From positions 6,859,645 to 6,923,644 of the forward strand of contig CM119263.1 in the NCBI GenBank assembly GCA_051294375.1: a DNA stretch of 64,000 nucleotides, written 5' to 3'. This DNA is from Paraspadella gotoi (taxonomy: Eukaryota; Chaetognatha). The notes under the pieces were generated by a model, which saw only the letters and a list, made by a program, of their open reading frames with translations, was not told where the DNA came from and did no database searches. The translations under genes were made by a program, and so were the position numbers. How positions within the stretch are numbered: the first letter of the stretch is position 1; each line of letters opens with the position of its first letter. Shown here in pieces: positions 24,581-63,894 of the stretch.

Positions 24581-24932
24581 ACAGACCCCGAGTCGCGCGC
24601 TGGCTCCTTCCCCAAGGATGTCGGAGTAGTAGCCGCGTTGGCGAATCTCAGGATATCGCCTGCCCTTCTTTGAAGGCGGTTGCCCAGGCGGGGGCGCTGG
24701 CTTGAATGACTGACTCTTGTTAGTTGAGACATTAAGCATTTCTCCTAAAAAGGTGTGAAACTCGGATATAATAATCTTAACATGCAAAGTTTTTTATTGT
24801 TTAAAAACAATGTTTCGGCTCTCATTAACCCAAAAAACTTTTACTAGTATTTTCACTTATTATTATCTCACCGGTCCGCGCCGGTCCAGCGGCGGGCCTC
24901 TTGTTCACAGTTGATTTCTTTGATAAGGGCAT
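3306..24932 (-). CDS. DNAH1: Dynein axonemal heavy chain 1 (inner arm), tail and linker part; motor not in window
   Basis: Thirty exons keep one reading frame for 1438 codons from the ATG at 24930-24932 to the linker exon ending at 3306. The product is the force-generating subunit of a single-headed inner dynein arm of motile cilia and sperm flagella. Family blocks seen include VPFYTPPG with [105 protein letters not shown] and [18 protein letters not shown]. These blocks and their order match animal DNAH1 rather than other heavy chains. Full-length family members have about 4,200-4,300 residues, so only the first third is here. The AAA+ ring, stalk and C-terminal domain would lie left of the window, if present. 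The protein starts [13 protein letters not shown]; an untranslated first exon is possible. Introns contain gene B and probably other small genes. Confidence 0.95.
3521..3567. repeat. Short tandem duplication
   Basis: A unit of about 22 bases (TTTTTCCCCGAAGTCCTAAT) occurs twice in a row in the intron next to DNAH1 exon 30. It is probably a recent slippage event. Confidence 0.7.
4172..4317. repeat. (CT)n microsatellite
   Basis: Two long CT tracts joined by a short TTCTCTTCTC-type stretch, in the DNAH1 intron between exons 28 and 29. It creates long Ser-Leu and Arg-Glu open frames that are not genes. Confidence 0.95.
4816..6762 (+). CDS. Gene B: single-pass membrane protein nested in a DNAH1 intron (hypothetical)
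   Basis: Three exons, 4816-5038, 5456-5659 and 6512-6762, join at phase 1 and phase 1 to give 225 residues. Signals are GAGG|GTAAAT, CTATCACAG|CA, GAAG|GTGATT and GGGCTCAG|TG. The N-terminal part has four N-glycosylation sequons (Asn24, 43, 59, 62) and a furin-like [10 protein letters not shown] site. One hydrophobic helix follows (about residues 98-117, [13 protein letters not shown]), then [10 protein letters not shown] and an acidic cytoplasmic tail ([11 protein letters not shown]) ending NPSATLRV. No signal peptide is visible, and an in-frame stop sits just before the ATG at 4816, so an upstream exon may supply it. The gene lies wholly inside the DNAH1 intron 4049-7027, on the opposite strand. 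No family recognised. Exon joins are supported by phase and composition, not by homology. Confidence 0.6.
5865..5897. repeat. Imperfect CCGTC/CTGTC tandem repeat
   Basis: A run of imperfect 4-5 base units (CCGTCCTTCCGTCCGTCTGT) in the second intron of gene B. Confidence 0.6.
7362..11472 (-). CDS. DNAH1: DNAH1 exons 23-27, linker (residues 980-1314)
   Basis: Exons: 11283-11472, 10363-10500, 8260-8521, 7951-8157, 7362-7569. This is the best conserved part of the window's dynein. It includes [98 protein letters not shown] and [14 protein letters not shown]. These helices form the linker that swings across the AAA+ ring during the power stroke. Confidence 0.95.
7639..7697. repeat. (CT)n microsatellite
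   Basis: A nearly perfect CT tract a short way upstream, in transcript order, of DNAH1 exon 27. Confidence 0.95.
8522..10362. other. DNAH1 intron, no gene recognised
   Basis: This 1.8 kb intron separates exons 24 and 25. GC-richer patches (about 8830-9340 and 9590-9700) carry open frames on the - strand, but none has paired splice sites or a recognisable domain. The rest is AT-rich. Confidence 0.5.
11774..11838. repeat. (GA)n microsatellite
   Basis: A GA tract in the DNAH1 intron between exons 22 and 23, followed by a GC-rich patch (11890-12220) that is open on both strands. Confidence 0.95.
12539..13482 (-). CDS. Gene E candidate: small membrane protein nested in a DNAH1 intron (weak)
   Basis: Three GC-rich open blocks on the - strand can be joined in phase 0: an open frame from as far as 13482 down to 13165 (donor TCA|GTGATG), 12928-13017 and 12539-12724. 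The middle block codes for [20 protein letters not shown] and [10 protein letters not shown], a clear hydrophobic helix followed by a GTGAGG donor. The last block is polar ([14 protein letters not shown], ending with an acidic DEDYDDDG stretch) and stops with TAA. The acceptor before 12724 (CGAAAAG) has a poor pyrimidine tract, and the 5' end is unknown. Reading on past the donor at 12928 gives a different tail. The helix resembles that of gene A in style (Gly-rich, followed by Arg/Lys). Treat as a hypothesis. Confidence 0.28.
13931..15747 (-). CDS. DNAH1: DNAH1 exons 18-22 (residues 737-979)
   Basis: Exons: 15522-15747, 15302-15421, 14905-15044, 14738-14835, 13931-14073. They encode the C-terminal tail leading into the linker (the DHC_N2 family region), with the blocks [75 protein letters not shown] and [20 protein letters not shown]. 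Exon 22 ends at a good donor (AAT|GTAAGT). Confidence 0.92.
14390..14494. repeat. (GA)n microsatellite
   Basis: A long GA tract with a few interruptions at its left end, in the DNAH1 intron between exons 21 and 22. Confidence 0.95.
15748..16970. other. DNAH1 intron with a possible alternative terminal exon
   Basis: This intron lies between exons 17 and 18. On the - strand at about 16640 a pyrimidine-rich acceptor (CGCCTCTTCTCAG) leads into an open frame that, in exon 17's phase, gives [20 protein letters not shown] and then EQ and TAA. It may be an alternative end or chance. Nothing else was recognised. Confidence 0.3.
16971..20481 (-). CDS. DNAH1: DNAH1 exons 10-17 (residues 450-736)
   Basis: Exons: 20390-20481, 19912-20034, 18425-18535, 18239-18343, 17786-17921, 17344-17472, 17151-17233, 16971-17053. 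Each acceptor and donor fits consensus and phases are consistent. Recognisable tail blocks are [108 protein letters not shown] and [16 protein letters not shown] decayed partial copy of exon 11 lies just upstream of it in the transcript (see 20210-20260). Confidence 0.9.
18536..19911. other. DNAH1 intron, no gene recognised
   Basis: The stretch between exons 11 and 12 is purine-rich near 18540-19000 and AT-rich further on. I saw no splice-flanked open frame. Confidence 0.5.
20210..20260 (-). pseudogene. Relic partial duplicate of DNAH1 exon 11
   Basis: After a TTTTCAG acceptor the - strand reads [16 protein letters not shown]. The true exon 11 (start 20034) begins [19 protein letters not shown]. 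Similarity covers about 50 bases and ends before the LFH block, after which the copy has no family match. Both copies lie between exons 10 and 12 and both accept in phase 0. A donor at 20113 would make a 147-base in-frame exon, but its second half codes for an unrelated hydrophobic stretch. It is best read as a decayed tandem exon duplication. Confidence 0.65.
20606..21997 (-). CDS. DNAH1: DNAH1 exons 6-9 (residues 221-449)
   Basis: Exons: 21865-21997, 21627-21796, 20981-21179, 20606-20791. They code for the tail blocks [77 protein letters not shown] and YSYITLPDP. The end of exon 6 is uncertain. AAAG|GCAAGA (end 21865) is a GC donor that joins in phase 1 to give [11 protein letters not shown]. 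An alternative GT donor ends the exon at 21859 and adds two residues. Confidence 0.88.
21998..23560. other. DNAH1 intron, no gene recognised
   Basis: Between exons 5 and 6. It holds A-rich simple sequence (22660-23030, with GAAA repeats) and a GC-richer patch (22140-22420) that is open on the + strand but has no splice partner or known motif. Confidence 0.5.
23561..24932 (-). CDS. DNAH1: DNAH1 exons 1-5 (residues 1-220)
   Basis: Exons: 24872-24932, 24587-24744, 24260-24424, 23920-24008, 23561-23747. Phases chain as 1, 0, 0, 2, 0. The first 75 residues are basic and proline-rich and look disordered. Exon 3 includes [14 protein letters not shown]. Exon 4 holds [14 protein letters not shown], a conserved DNAH1 N-terminal block, and exon 5 opens with [15 protein letters not shown]. 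The exon 2 donor (CTCGGG|GTCTGT) is weak and runs straight into an ~80-base CT tract as read on this strand, but it is the choice that keeps frame. Confidence 0.85.
24497..24575. repeat. (GA)n microsatellite abutting a splice donor
   Basis: On the DNAH1 strand this is a CT tract that begins about 10 bases after the exon 2 donor. Confidence 0.95.
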
Positions 24933-25598
24933 TTCGAAGTTAGTAATTGCGTTGCATAAGGATTAAGTGCTAATTGTTTCTTTCGAATTGTGAGTTAATG
25001 TTGCAGGCTTCTCGGGTTTGGCTTTGTAGAAGTTAAGAGAACTTATGCTTTTTATTTGACTAATGCTAAATTAAATGCTCCGGATGTGTGACGATCTTTG
25101 ATCCGCCCGTAGATTCCTAGAAACAATAAGTTTTATTTAACGTCTATAGTCATGTAGTCGGATAGATGTATAGATAGATACATACCAACTCGCTTTAAAA
25201 CCTTTAATCTTGATGTAAATTAATTAATAATAAGATGGGACCTCAATAAGCTCAATAAGTCCATTATTTTTATTGAAATTATTTTCATTAAATATCTTTG
25301 AGCTGTACCAATGTCATGGTCAGTGAAAACGTCTATAAATAAATTAAAATATTAGCCTAATTTATAAATTTAGGGAAAAAAGCCATTAAATTTTTTTTGC
25401 TAACTAATGTCAATATGAATATATAAATGATGAAGATATTTTTCCTACATTGTTTACAGAATATATTAACTTACTTTCTTTACGGTCGGATTACAAATTA
25501 TCTTCATCCATCCTGGACACGTTTTTTTCTTGGAACATCTTTGACTATTTTTTTTTCTGCATGCAAAGATTTTTTTTTCCTTGCAAAGGTTGTAGTTT

Positions 25599-25611
25599 GT
25601 TACCAAGCAAC
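25599..25611 (+). promoter_or_regulatory. X-box (RFX binding site), perfect 13-base match
   Basis: GTTACCAAGCAAC fits the X-box consensus GTNRCC-N-RGYAAC at every fixed position. RFX factors bind this motif in front of ciliary genes in many animals. It lies about 670 bases upstream of the DNAH1 ATG and 320 bases upstream of the gene C ATG, inside their shared divergent promoter. Confidence 0.72.
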
Positions 25612-25694
25612 GAGTTGTGCCTTTTGTTCGAAACTTTTCTTATGACAAAGTATTTTCATACTAGGGACTCTAGTGGAGACTTCAGAAAGACAAA

Positions 25695-25708
25695 ATAACC
25701 ATGGAAAC
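25695..25708 (+). promoter_or_regulatory. Second X-box-like site
   Basis: ATAACCATGGAAAC is an imperfect inverted repeat of the X-box type (RTNNCC-AT-RGNAAC), 223 bases upstream of the gene C ATG and 84 bases from the first site. It is weaker than the first site, but the pair is in the expected place. Confidence 0.5.
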
Positions 25709-25796
25709 AAGCGATGCCATAATTTATGGCATAAAATATAGCCTGTAAATGTAACTGTAACTGTGTGTAATTGAAAATGAACGGATAATCTTTATA

Positions 25797-25815
25797 TTGG
25801 TTGTACCAATTTCAT
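25797..25815 (+). repeat. Dispersed 20-base repeat, copy near gene C promoter
   Basis: ATTGGTTGTACCAATTTCA-type sequence. Further copies are at 3629-3648 (+), 28920-28940 (-) and, shorter, 29244-29260 (-). This copy and the one near 28.9 kb also share GGATAAT on one side and ATAGAA on the other. Confidence 0.6.
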
Positions 25816-25930
25816 AGAAATTTACTAATTATGAAAGCTTAAAATATTATGGGGATAAAACCTAAATTATTGTTCATGTACATTCATTAAAGACGACCTG
25901 TTAGTTTTTTCTGAACCTCTGGCTCTGAGA

Positions 25931-26729
25931 ATGGCTTATAAAGGAATTGAAACAACAAAGGTAAATAGTCATAGTCATAGCCTAACAGTTCGGAAAAAAA
26001 TCCGCATAAAAATCCGAATTGGTTTTGTCTATATCTGCTACAGGAAAGCATCCCTCAAGATATTCACGATGCTGAGAAGGCGATGCCCCCCGAAGGTAAT
26101 CATTAAATGATAAATCAATAAAATTTCTTTCTGCTGTTTTTCTTCTTTTTTTCTCGCTTCAGCGCCATCTCCGCCCCCGGATCCGGTGACCGCCACGATC
26201 TCGTGGCCATCTTGCGAAACTTTTAATTCTGTTATGGGGATTGATAAAATAAATGAGTTCATGGACTCCTGTTGGGAAAAAGACAAAAAATGGCATCACT
26301 GTACCGATTTCCTAAGAGAAGAAATTCTTGAACATGCTAAGAGTTACAAGTATCAAGTAAAACGCGTCGGAATAAAATATAAATATTATGAAAAAGAAAA
26401 GAAATATTAATCAAAATTGCGATTCAGGCGAAATGGTCAATCCCAACTTCAAAACGTCCGATTCCCCGCGCGACTGCCTCTGTTTTCTTTACAATTCAGG
26501 TTTTTAAAACTAATATAATTTTGTGACTGACTTGACCACTAACAACTGTTGCTGCTTATTATTGATCTAGGTCAGCACCGTAAAACCGGGTCATTTGCCG
26601 GTTGAAGTCTACTACGTTTTCGAGTCAAATCGATTGGTGCATATCCCCGGTTTTTCTCTCTTTAGAGAAAAGTGGTTACAAGATATCATCGACAATAAAG
26701 AACTCCTGCTCGAAGATATCAAATTTTGA
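25931..26729 (+). CDS. Gene C: five-exon gene of unknown family, divergent from DNAH1
   Basis: Exons 25931-25960, 26044-26095, 26163-26356, 26428-26499 and 26571-26729 join in frame to give 168 residues, ending LLEDIKF. All introns are short (about 70-80 bases) with GT-AG ends. A donor at 26366 would add three residues to exon 3. Without splicing there, the frame stops at 26410. The N-terminus is short and polar with a PSPPPDP stretch. Then come WPSCETFNSVMGIDKINEF, a helical DFLREEILEHAKSYKYQ, and a C-terminal half with beta-like segments (ASVFFTIQVSTVKPG, VEVYYVFESNRLVHIPGF, FREKWLQDIIDNKE). No signal peptide or membrane segment. The compact structure, a polyadenylation signal 39 bases after the stop, and two X-boxes upstream argue for a real gene, possibly ciliary. 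I cannot name the family. Confidence 0.62.
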
Positions 26730-26767
26730 CCTGTTAACTAATTTTAATTACTTTAAGGCGTTTATAT

Positions 26768-26773
26768 AATAAA
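26768..26773 (+). terminator. Polyadenylation signal AATAAA of gene C
   Basis: The hexamer lies 39 bases after the TGA of gene C, a usual distance for a short 3' untranslated region. Confidence 0.6.
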
Positions 26774-27512
26774 TGAATAACTTAGTAAATACTATGCCTC
26801 GCACACTCACAGTAAAAAACGCGTTTACATAAGATCTAATTATATTCTTCGATTGAGCTATGGCTTTCGTACGAAGTTTAAATTACAATATTTACAAACG
26901 AATCTCAATACAATAGGAGTCAGAGAAACTGGCATTACCATGCTCAAAATGGACAAACTTTCTTAGGCTATCTACGACAACGCGAGTGAAAATTTGAGAA
27001 CTCTGACTAGCATGAGCAGACATTTTGACAATTTTTTTGTTTTGGAACAGTCAAAGGTGTACATTGTACAATTTCAATTTATCCATGACAGAACTTTTAT
27101 TCTATCACTTAAGTTTTTTTTAATTAAATATCGGCAAGGTTGTGTTATACATTCTGCCGAATAAGTTACAAAACATAATTTATACTTAATTTTTTTCAAT
27201 AAAAATTAAGCTATACGTGAAAACTGAAAATTATTTCTCGTCGTTATATTCCCTCGCGTAACGTTTTCTTTTCGAAAGAAAAAACAAAACAAAACAACAA
27301 ATGAACATCGAATTCAAAAGGTCGGGGTTTGTGTGAACGAGACGAGAACATTCAAGTGCGGAATTATCAAGCACCAAAATGAGTCAAGAATGAATCCAGT
27401 TTAGCAAAGTATACAAAGGAAAATTTAAAAAAAAATCAGAAAACGAAATTCAACTTAGAAAAACCAACAAGTAATATAGGTGACGGATCGACGGATCGAT
27501 TTGTTTGATCCG

Positions 27513-27518
27513 TTTATT
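27513..27518 (-). terminator. Candidate polyadenylation signal of robo
   Basis: AATAAA on the - strand about 264 bases after the stop codon of the robo gene. Other AT-rich candidates lie further on. Confidence 0.4.
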
Positions 27519-27781
27519 CGACGATTTGAAATGTTAAAATGTCCAAATCGGTCATCCGTCTCTTGAGGAGACACATCACAATCTTGACAGGATGTCCATT
27601 GTCCTATGTCCAATGTCCAACGGTAGTTGATATTTGATATTTGGTTTTCCGATCCAGAGTTTGAAACTTTAAATAATTGCAGTCTGAAAGGGATTTTAAA
27701 ACGAAAATTCTTAATTCCATCCAAATTTCTCATGACCATCTTCCCTTTCTCTTTCAGTTGGAGGATCCATTTAGCCCATCG

Positions 27782-57974
<30,193 letters not shown>

Positions 57975-58189
57975 NNNNNNNNNNNNNNNNNNNNNNNNNN
58001 NNNNNNNNNNNNNNNNNNNNNNNNNNNNNNNNNNNNNNNNNNNNNNNNNNNNNNNNNNNNNNNNNNNNNNNNNNNNNNNNNNNNNNNNNNNNNNNNNNNN
58101 NNNNNNNNNNNNNNNNNNNNNNNNNNNNNNNNNNNNNNNNNNNNNNNNNNNNNNNNNNNNNNNNNNNNNNNNNNNNNNNNNNNNNNNNN
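57975..58189. other. Assembly gap, 215 N, hiding a robo exon boundary
   Basis: The left border is inside the Ig5 exon, two bases before the codon for the Pro of PIIRMG. The right border is a GA tract (58190-58222). The acceptor of that exon, and possibly coding bases, are lost here. Confidence 0.98.
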
Positions 58190-58225
<36 letters not shown>

Positions 58226-58348
58226 CGGGGTTGAGCGAGGGTGAGAGAGGGGTTTATTGGGTTTTTGACCAAACACATTTACCCTCTTTGTCATCAAGTA
58301 ATCATTTGCGAATCAACCAATCAAATTCTTGTTTTTTCACTTGCATAA

Positions 58349-58358
58349 NNNNNNNNNN
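58349..58358. other. Fixed-size gap, 10 N
   Basis: A placeholder join. No coding sequence was recognised on either side. Confidence 0.95.
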
Positions 58359-58654
58359 AATACACTCTCCTACTTAATAATTTTTTACTTCATTTACAAC
58401 TTCATTCCAGCAGAGATCTAAGCTAAGAGAAGGAAAGTTAATTTACATCCGTCTCTTAATACTACGTTGGTGTCTGACTAGAACTCTTTGTCGGCCTACG
58501 TAATCGTCTAATGTCGGCTTCAAATCTGTCGGTCGGAGGTGAACGTTGAAGCGAATCAACATTAACAGAGAATTTTATTTGGGCTAAACTTTCACCGGGA
58601 AAAAAAATGATTTAATCCAAATCGAGATGGAGATTTGGGAATCGAGAGAAAAAG

Positions 58655-59185
58655 TGAGGAGTAAGGGAGGTGGAGGAAGATGGAGGAAGGGAGGTGGAGG
58701 AAGATGGAGAAGGGAGGTGAAGAAGATGGAGGAAGGGAGGTGGGGGAAGATGGAGGAAGGGTAGGTGGAGGAAGATGAGAGAATGGGAGGTGGGGAATGG
58801 TGAGAGGGAGTGGAGGTAATGAGTAAGGGGAGGTCAGTGGAGGAAGTGGAGGTGGGGGAGATGGAGGAAGGAGGGTGGGAGGGAGGGAGTGGGAAGGAAG
58901 GCAGGATGGAGGAAGAGTTGAGGAAAGGGAGGTGGAGGAGATGGAGGAAGGGAGGTGGAGGAAGATGGAGGAAGGAAGGTGGAGGGGAAGATGGAAGGAT
59001 GTGGAGGAAGATGAGGAGGGAGGTGGAGGAGATGGAGGAAGGGAGGTGGGGGAGATGAAGGTGGAGGAGAGTGGAGGAGGAGTGGGAGGAAGATGGAGGA
59101 AGGAGTGGGAAGATGGGGGGAGGTTGGAGGAAGATGGAGGAAGGAGGTGGGGAAGATGGAGGAAGGGGAAGGAGTGGAGAGGAAT
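58655..59185. repeat. GGAGGTGGAGGAAGAT-type minisatellite
   Basis: Imperfect purine-rich units of about 20-30 bases (GGAAGGGAGGTGGAGGAAGA) repeated over 530 bases. On the other strand it reads as Ser/Pro/Leu-rich open frame. Confidence 0.9.
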
Positions 59186-60295
59186 GTGAGAGTTAAGGGA
59201 TGAGAAGTTATGGCAACACCACAAGTGAGATAGAGAGAGAAAGGAGCAGATATGGAATCATCAAGAGAAAGAAAAAAAAAAAAACAAGAAAATGAAATCG
59301 AGAGGAAAGAAAACTGTTAAAAGAGATGAGAATCAATGGCGGAGAAAAAGCGAACAACGGGGGAGAAAGAAAAGAAAAGAAAAGTAGAATTGCAAAGAGG
59401 AAAAACTTAGTAGGTTAGAAGAAAAAAGGAAAAAGAGAAAAGAATAGAAAAGTAAAAGAGAGGAATAAGTGTAAATATAAAAGTACCAAGAGGAAATGAG
59501 TAGAATAGAGAAGCACAAAGAGAGGTGTGAGAAAATAGAAAAGTACAAAGAAAAGCCTTCACACGTTACCGCCCGCCGCAAAAAAAAAAAAAAAAAAATC
59601 CCACTAATTTCTTCGGCTGGAATTTTTCTGTTTACATCATCACAGTTCTCGAGAGAGACTGACTTCAGACTTCAGTGAGGGGGAAAAGTCGTGAGAGGTT
59701 TTGATGATTGAAGCCAACTGGTGATGAGGAGGAAGGGGAAGAAAGGAGGAGAGGGGAGGAGGAGGAAGGGAGGAAGGAAAGGAATATCGACGCTGGAGAA
59801 GACTAAACTCGCAAAAATTCTGATGGAACGGAAGAATTTTTTGAATGGAAAGTATTTTGTCAGGAGGAAATTTATCCGTAATAAAACGAGGACGTCGAGA
59901 TAAAAATCCTCGATGCACTGAGAATATCAAATTCTCTTGGGTTCCGAAATGAAGTCGCTAGTAAATGAAATAAAATAGTTGAAGGATTTTTATCTAGAAA
60001 TAAAATTTGAACAAAACTTTTTTTTTTTATTCTTTGAACTCGGCCTAAATCCGGGAAATCCGCTTTGACAAGTTTTAGAGGGAAATAAATGGAGGCGCAA
60101 GCGAAACAAAAAAAAAGAAGAAAAAACAAAACGACATCGAAGCAGAGAAAAAACATAGAAGGCGCACCTAACTCAGAGACGAAACTAATTTTTCAAACTC
60201 TTCCTTTTCTATCATGTTTCATTTCTTTCATTTGTTTCCTTTCATTTTTTTCTTTCTTTTCTCATATTTTTTATTTCTTTTCTTTTTTCCTCTTT

Positions 60296-60303
60296 TTTTC
60301 TTT

Positions 60304-60363
<60 letters not shown>

Positions 60364-60430
60364 TTTTTCTTTCTTTCTTTCTTTCTTTTCTTTTCTTTTC
60401 TTTTCTTTTCTTTTCTTTTCTTTTCTTTCG
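60296..60430. repeat. (TTTC)n passing into (TTTTC)n
   Basis: About 20 TTTC units followed by about 8 TTTTC units. Further small arrays follow: TTTTCCA at 60588-60622 and CCATCCAATCAT-type at 60788-60850. Confidence 0.95.
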
Positions 60431-60585
60431 TTCATCACTTTTTCATCCAGGATCCCAAATCCCCTCGCCATCTCATTCTTCTGCCCCTAATAACCCTTTG
60501 ATAAACTAGTCCATTATTTCCATTATTCCCAGATTGGGACTTTGACCAAGTTCCTTTTCTTCCTCGAGAGGCGGAGCTCCTGCCC

Positions 60586-60624
<39 letters not shown>

Positions 60625-61256
60625 CACATTCGTCCAAGTTTCCTTTCCTCCTCGAAACTCGAAGCCCAGAATCCTGAGTCACGAACCTCTTCCGACACGA
60701 GACGCAGCTTTAACACTTAGCTTTAACCCCATCAACTTTGAACCTTAGTATTTCCGGCCTTGAACCCAATCACCTGTCCATCATTAACTTCCCATCCAAT
60801 CATCCCATCCAATCATCCCATCCAATCATCCAATCATCCCATCCATCATTAACTTCCCCTTGTCTAAATTACTCTCATGACTGACCAAGTCACCATTCTC
60901 AAACCTGCTTCATCCTTTTCCAATTGACGCTTTTCATCTCGGCGCCGAAATAAAAACGATCTTTTTCATCTCTTTAACCTTTAATCTTCCACTTCCATTC
61001 AAAACCTTCTCCTCTTTGCCACCCTCGCCACCATTTCCACCTACGCCCCCCCTCACCACCCTCAACTCATTTTTTACCCAGCCGCGGCTTTTGGCCAAGT
61101 TTCTCCCCATCCCCGGGGATGTATTTTTTTTAGGTGAATGGCGATGCGCTAATGCTGTCCGCCGGGAATTCTCATTAGCGAATTTCGTTCCTCTACGAGT
61201 CTCTCCTGGCTTTTGAGGGAAGGAAAAAAACAGGAGCCTCGTTAAAGAGAAAAACG

Positions 61257-61385
<129 letters not shown>

Positions 61386-61827
61386 CGCAATATTTGAGAA
61401 ATAATAGTTTGAGAAAAATTTGGCTAAATTAAAAAAAATAATAATAAATAGAATAATGATAAGAAAACAACTACGTACTTATTAAACGAAATTATATACA
61501 AAAAACATTTTAAACAAACCTATATTGTCTCAAGCTAAACTTAGGAGATATTTCTAACCGGGTTCAATTAAAAATATAAATGAATGAAGAACACAACTTC
61601 AGAATGAAAGAAAAATGTATATTGGATGTAAAAGAAAAAGACAACAGATCTGTAAATAAAATATGAATAAACGGTTACTAACTCAGAGATGTTCAGTAAA
61701 TGTCGAAATTCGGTCGCGACCCGGTCGCGAACGCGAGACCTTTCGGGTCACGAAGCGACGGAAAATCGATAAAGTGGAAGTCGTAAAAAAGAAAACCGAG
61801 AGGAAAAAAAGTCGATCCACTTCCAAT

Positions 61828-62125
61828 GCGGCAGAAAAGCCGACAACTGGGGAGCGTCGGGAAAAATGGAGCTAAAAAGCCGACAACTAGAAATGGGGAG
61901 AAAAGGGATAATGGAGCAGAAAAGTCGACAACTGGCAATGTGGAGAAAATGAAAAAATGGAGCTGAAAAGCCGACAACTGGCAATTCAAAAGAATGGGAG
62001 AAAAAGGTACGCAAAGCTAACAGCGAGCAAAGGAAAAACACAGAAAATTGAGCAGAAAAATTCGACAAACTTGAAATCGGGAGAATTCTAAGAAAAGGAA
62101 ACTGAAAGCCGGCAGCTAACAACGA
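61828..62125. repeat. ~45-base minisatellite
   Basis: Units begin with GCAGAAAAGCCGACAACTGG or a close variant and continue with AATGGGGAGAAAA. At least five copies (near 61829, 61871, 61917, 61962, 62052) diverge towards the right. Confidence 0.8.
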
Positions 62126-62159
62126 AAACCAAGGGGCAAAATGGAGCTACAGTAACTTT

Positions 62160-63894
62160 TCTCTAGACTCCACGAAGTTCAGGGCTCTCATAACTCTCGA
62201 AATATGGGCTAAAATTTCTTTATATTCGAGGATCAGATGCGGGAATAATCGGTTTATTGCCCACCTGACGGATTTTAAAGAATTTCAAAAATTTGCGCTC
62301 AAAGCCCTAAATTTTTTTAAAATTAATTTCTCATCTAGTCTTAAAAGTATTAACCACCCAAAATAATTAAAATTTTTATTGAAAGTCGTCCCTAAGTTGA
62401 AGCTATAAAATGACGTAAAAAAAATTTAAAAAATTATTTTCTAATTTTTATGTTTTTTGAAAAGTTGTAAAAAAAGCTATGTACCATTGTTCCTTTAAAA
62501 GAGTTCAATTTTAAAAATTTTGGATACAAACATTCTCTCTCTCGTGAGATTGTTGTAAGATTACTTTATCATAAAAAAAATTTGTTTAACTAATGAAAAT
62601 CTTTTTTTATAATTTGTCAAAAAAAATGAAATGCTAAATAATAATGTTAAAATCTGAATTGTCTCAGTACATCAAAAGTAGAAGCTATACTGATTCTAAA
62701 TATACTTTCACATTTAAAAAATATTTTTTTACAACCAGAGATATTTTATTTACAAAAGTGACAAAAAATTGTAAAATCAACCTTTTTTAAAGCTTAATAA
62801 AACACGATGGAATGAATATTATTCATGAAATTTTGCATTCTATCCAAATAACCAACAATTTTAAGACAACCAAAACTTGCACCACTCACTTTCCCAAAAA
62901 AAAAGATATACATTGAAAAAGATATATTTTTAATTTGAAATCTTATTTTTTTTAACTTTCAATGAATTTTGATCGTTATTAATTAAAAAAATCATAATAG
63001 ATCAGTCAGTTCCTGGGATAATCTATATACTCAATAGTATTCATTCTGTCGAGATCCACAGTTAGAATTTATAAAAATAGGCTAATGATGGTCAAATAAA
63101 TATGGTAGCGTAAAATTTTGGAAGAATATGATTGAATTAATTAAAATCTTTTATGTTCACCATTAAGATAAGCCTCTTTTCAAAGTTTTCTTGTTCCAAA
63201 CGTCTGCCTGCGGCAACAGACAAAAAGAAGGAGCCCTGTTATGCAACCTTACCATAAGGTAAGGCTCCGACTGTCTTGAAAATAATCTACAAAGATAACA
63301 AGACCAAAATATTATTTAAACGCTTTGCTTCATTAAATCTTAACGGATTTCCAGTTGTTTGTTGTCAAAGTCTGAAAAATTTTCATCGCTGCTTTTAGTT
63401 AAGGTTATTGAGGGGTTGTTGAAAAGTGGGTCAGTGTGAAATAGTAATAAAAATAATGAGTGAGAGATTAATGGAAAGAATGAAATATTCAATGTGAGAT
63501 TGATGGAGAGAAAGAAAGGATTGATTAGAGAGAATATGATAGAGAAAGGAAGAGAGAGTGAGAGTTTGAATGGAGAGAAGAAAAATTGAGAAATTGAAGG
63601 AGAAAAAAAAGATTGATTAAGAAATTGAATGTAGAGCGAAAGATTGTTGAGAGATAAATAAAATAATATTATGGCACGGTGAATAATTAGACAAAGTTTT
63701 AAATATTTAAAATTAAAATTTTTAAAAATAGATTCCTGATAAAGATTAAAAAGTTAGATGTAGGTAAGTACTTCACAAATTTTTAAATATTATGAATAAA
63801 TGGGTTAAAATTAGACTTTTACTCACTCTTCATTCCCTGTCCTCATCTTCACCTATTCTCATCTGACCACTGTCCCTTACTAAATTCTTTGTTG

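Noticed and set aside
25427-25698. A small protein in the DNAH1/gene C promoter
   Set aside because: It is Phe- and Cys-rich from T-rich DNA, overlaps the X-boxes and has no splice support.
58592-59224. A Ser/Pro-rich mucin-like protein
   Set aside because: The frame is the complement of a purine minisatellite with no splice sites or signal peptide.
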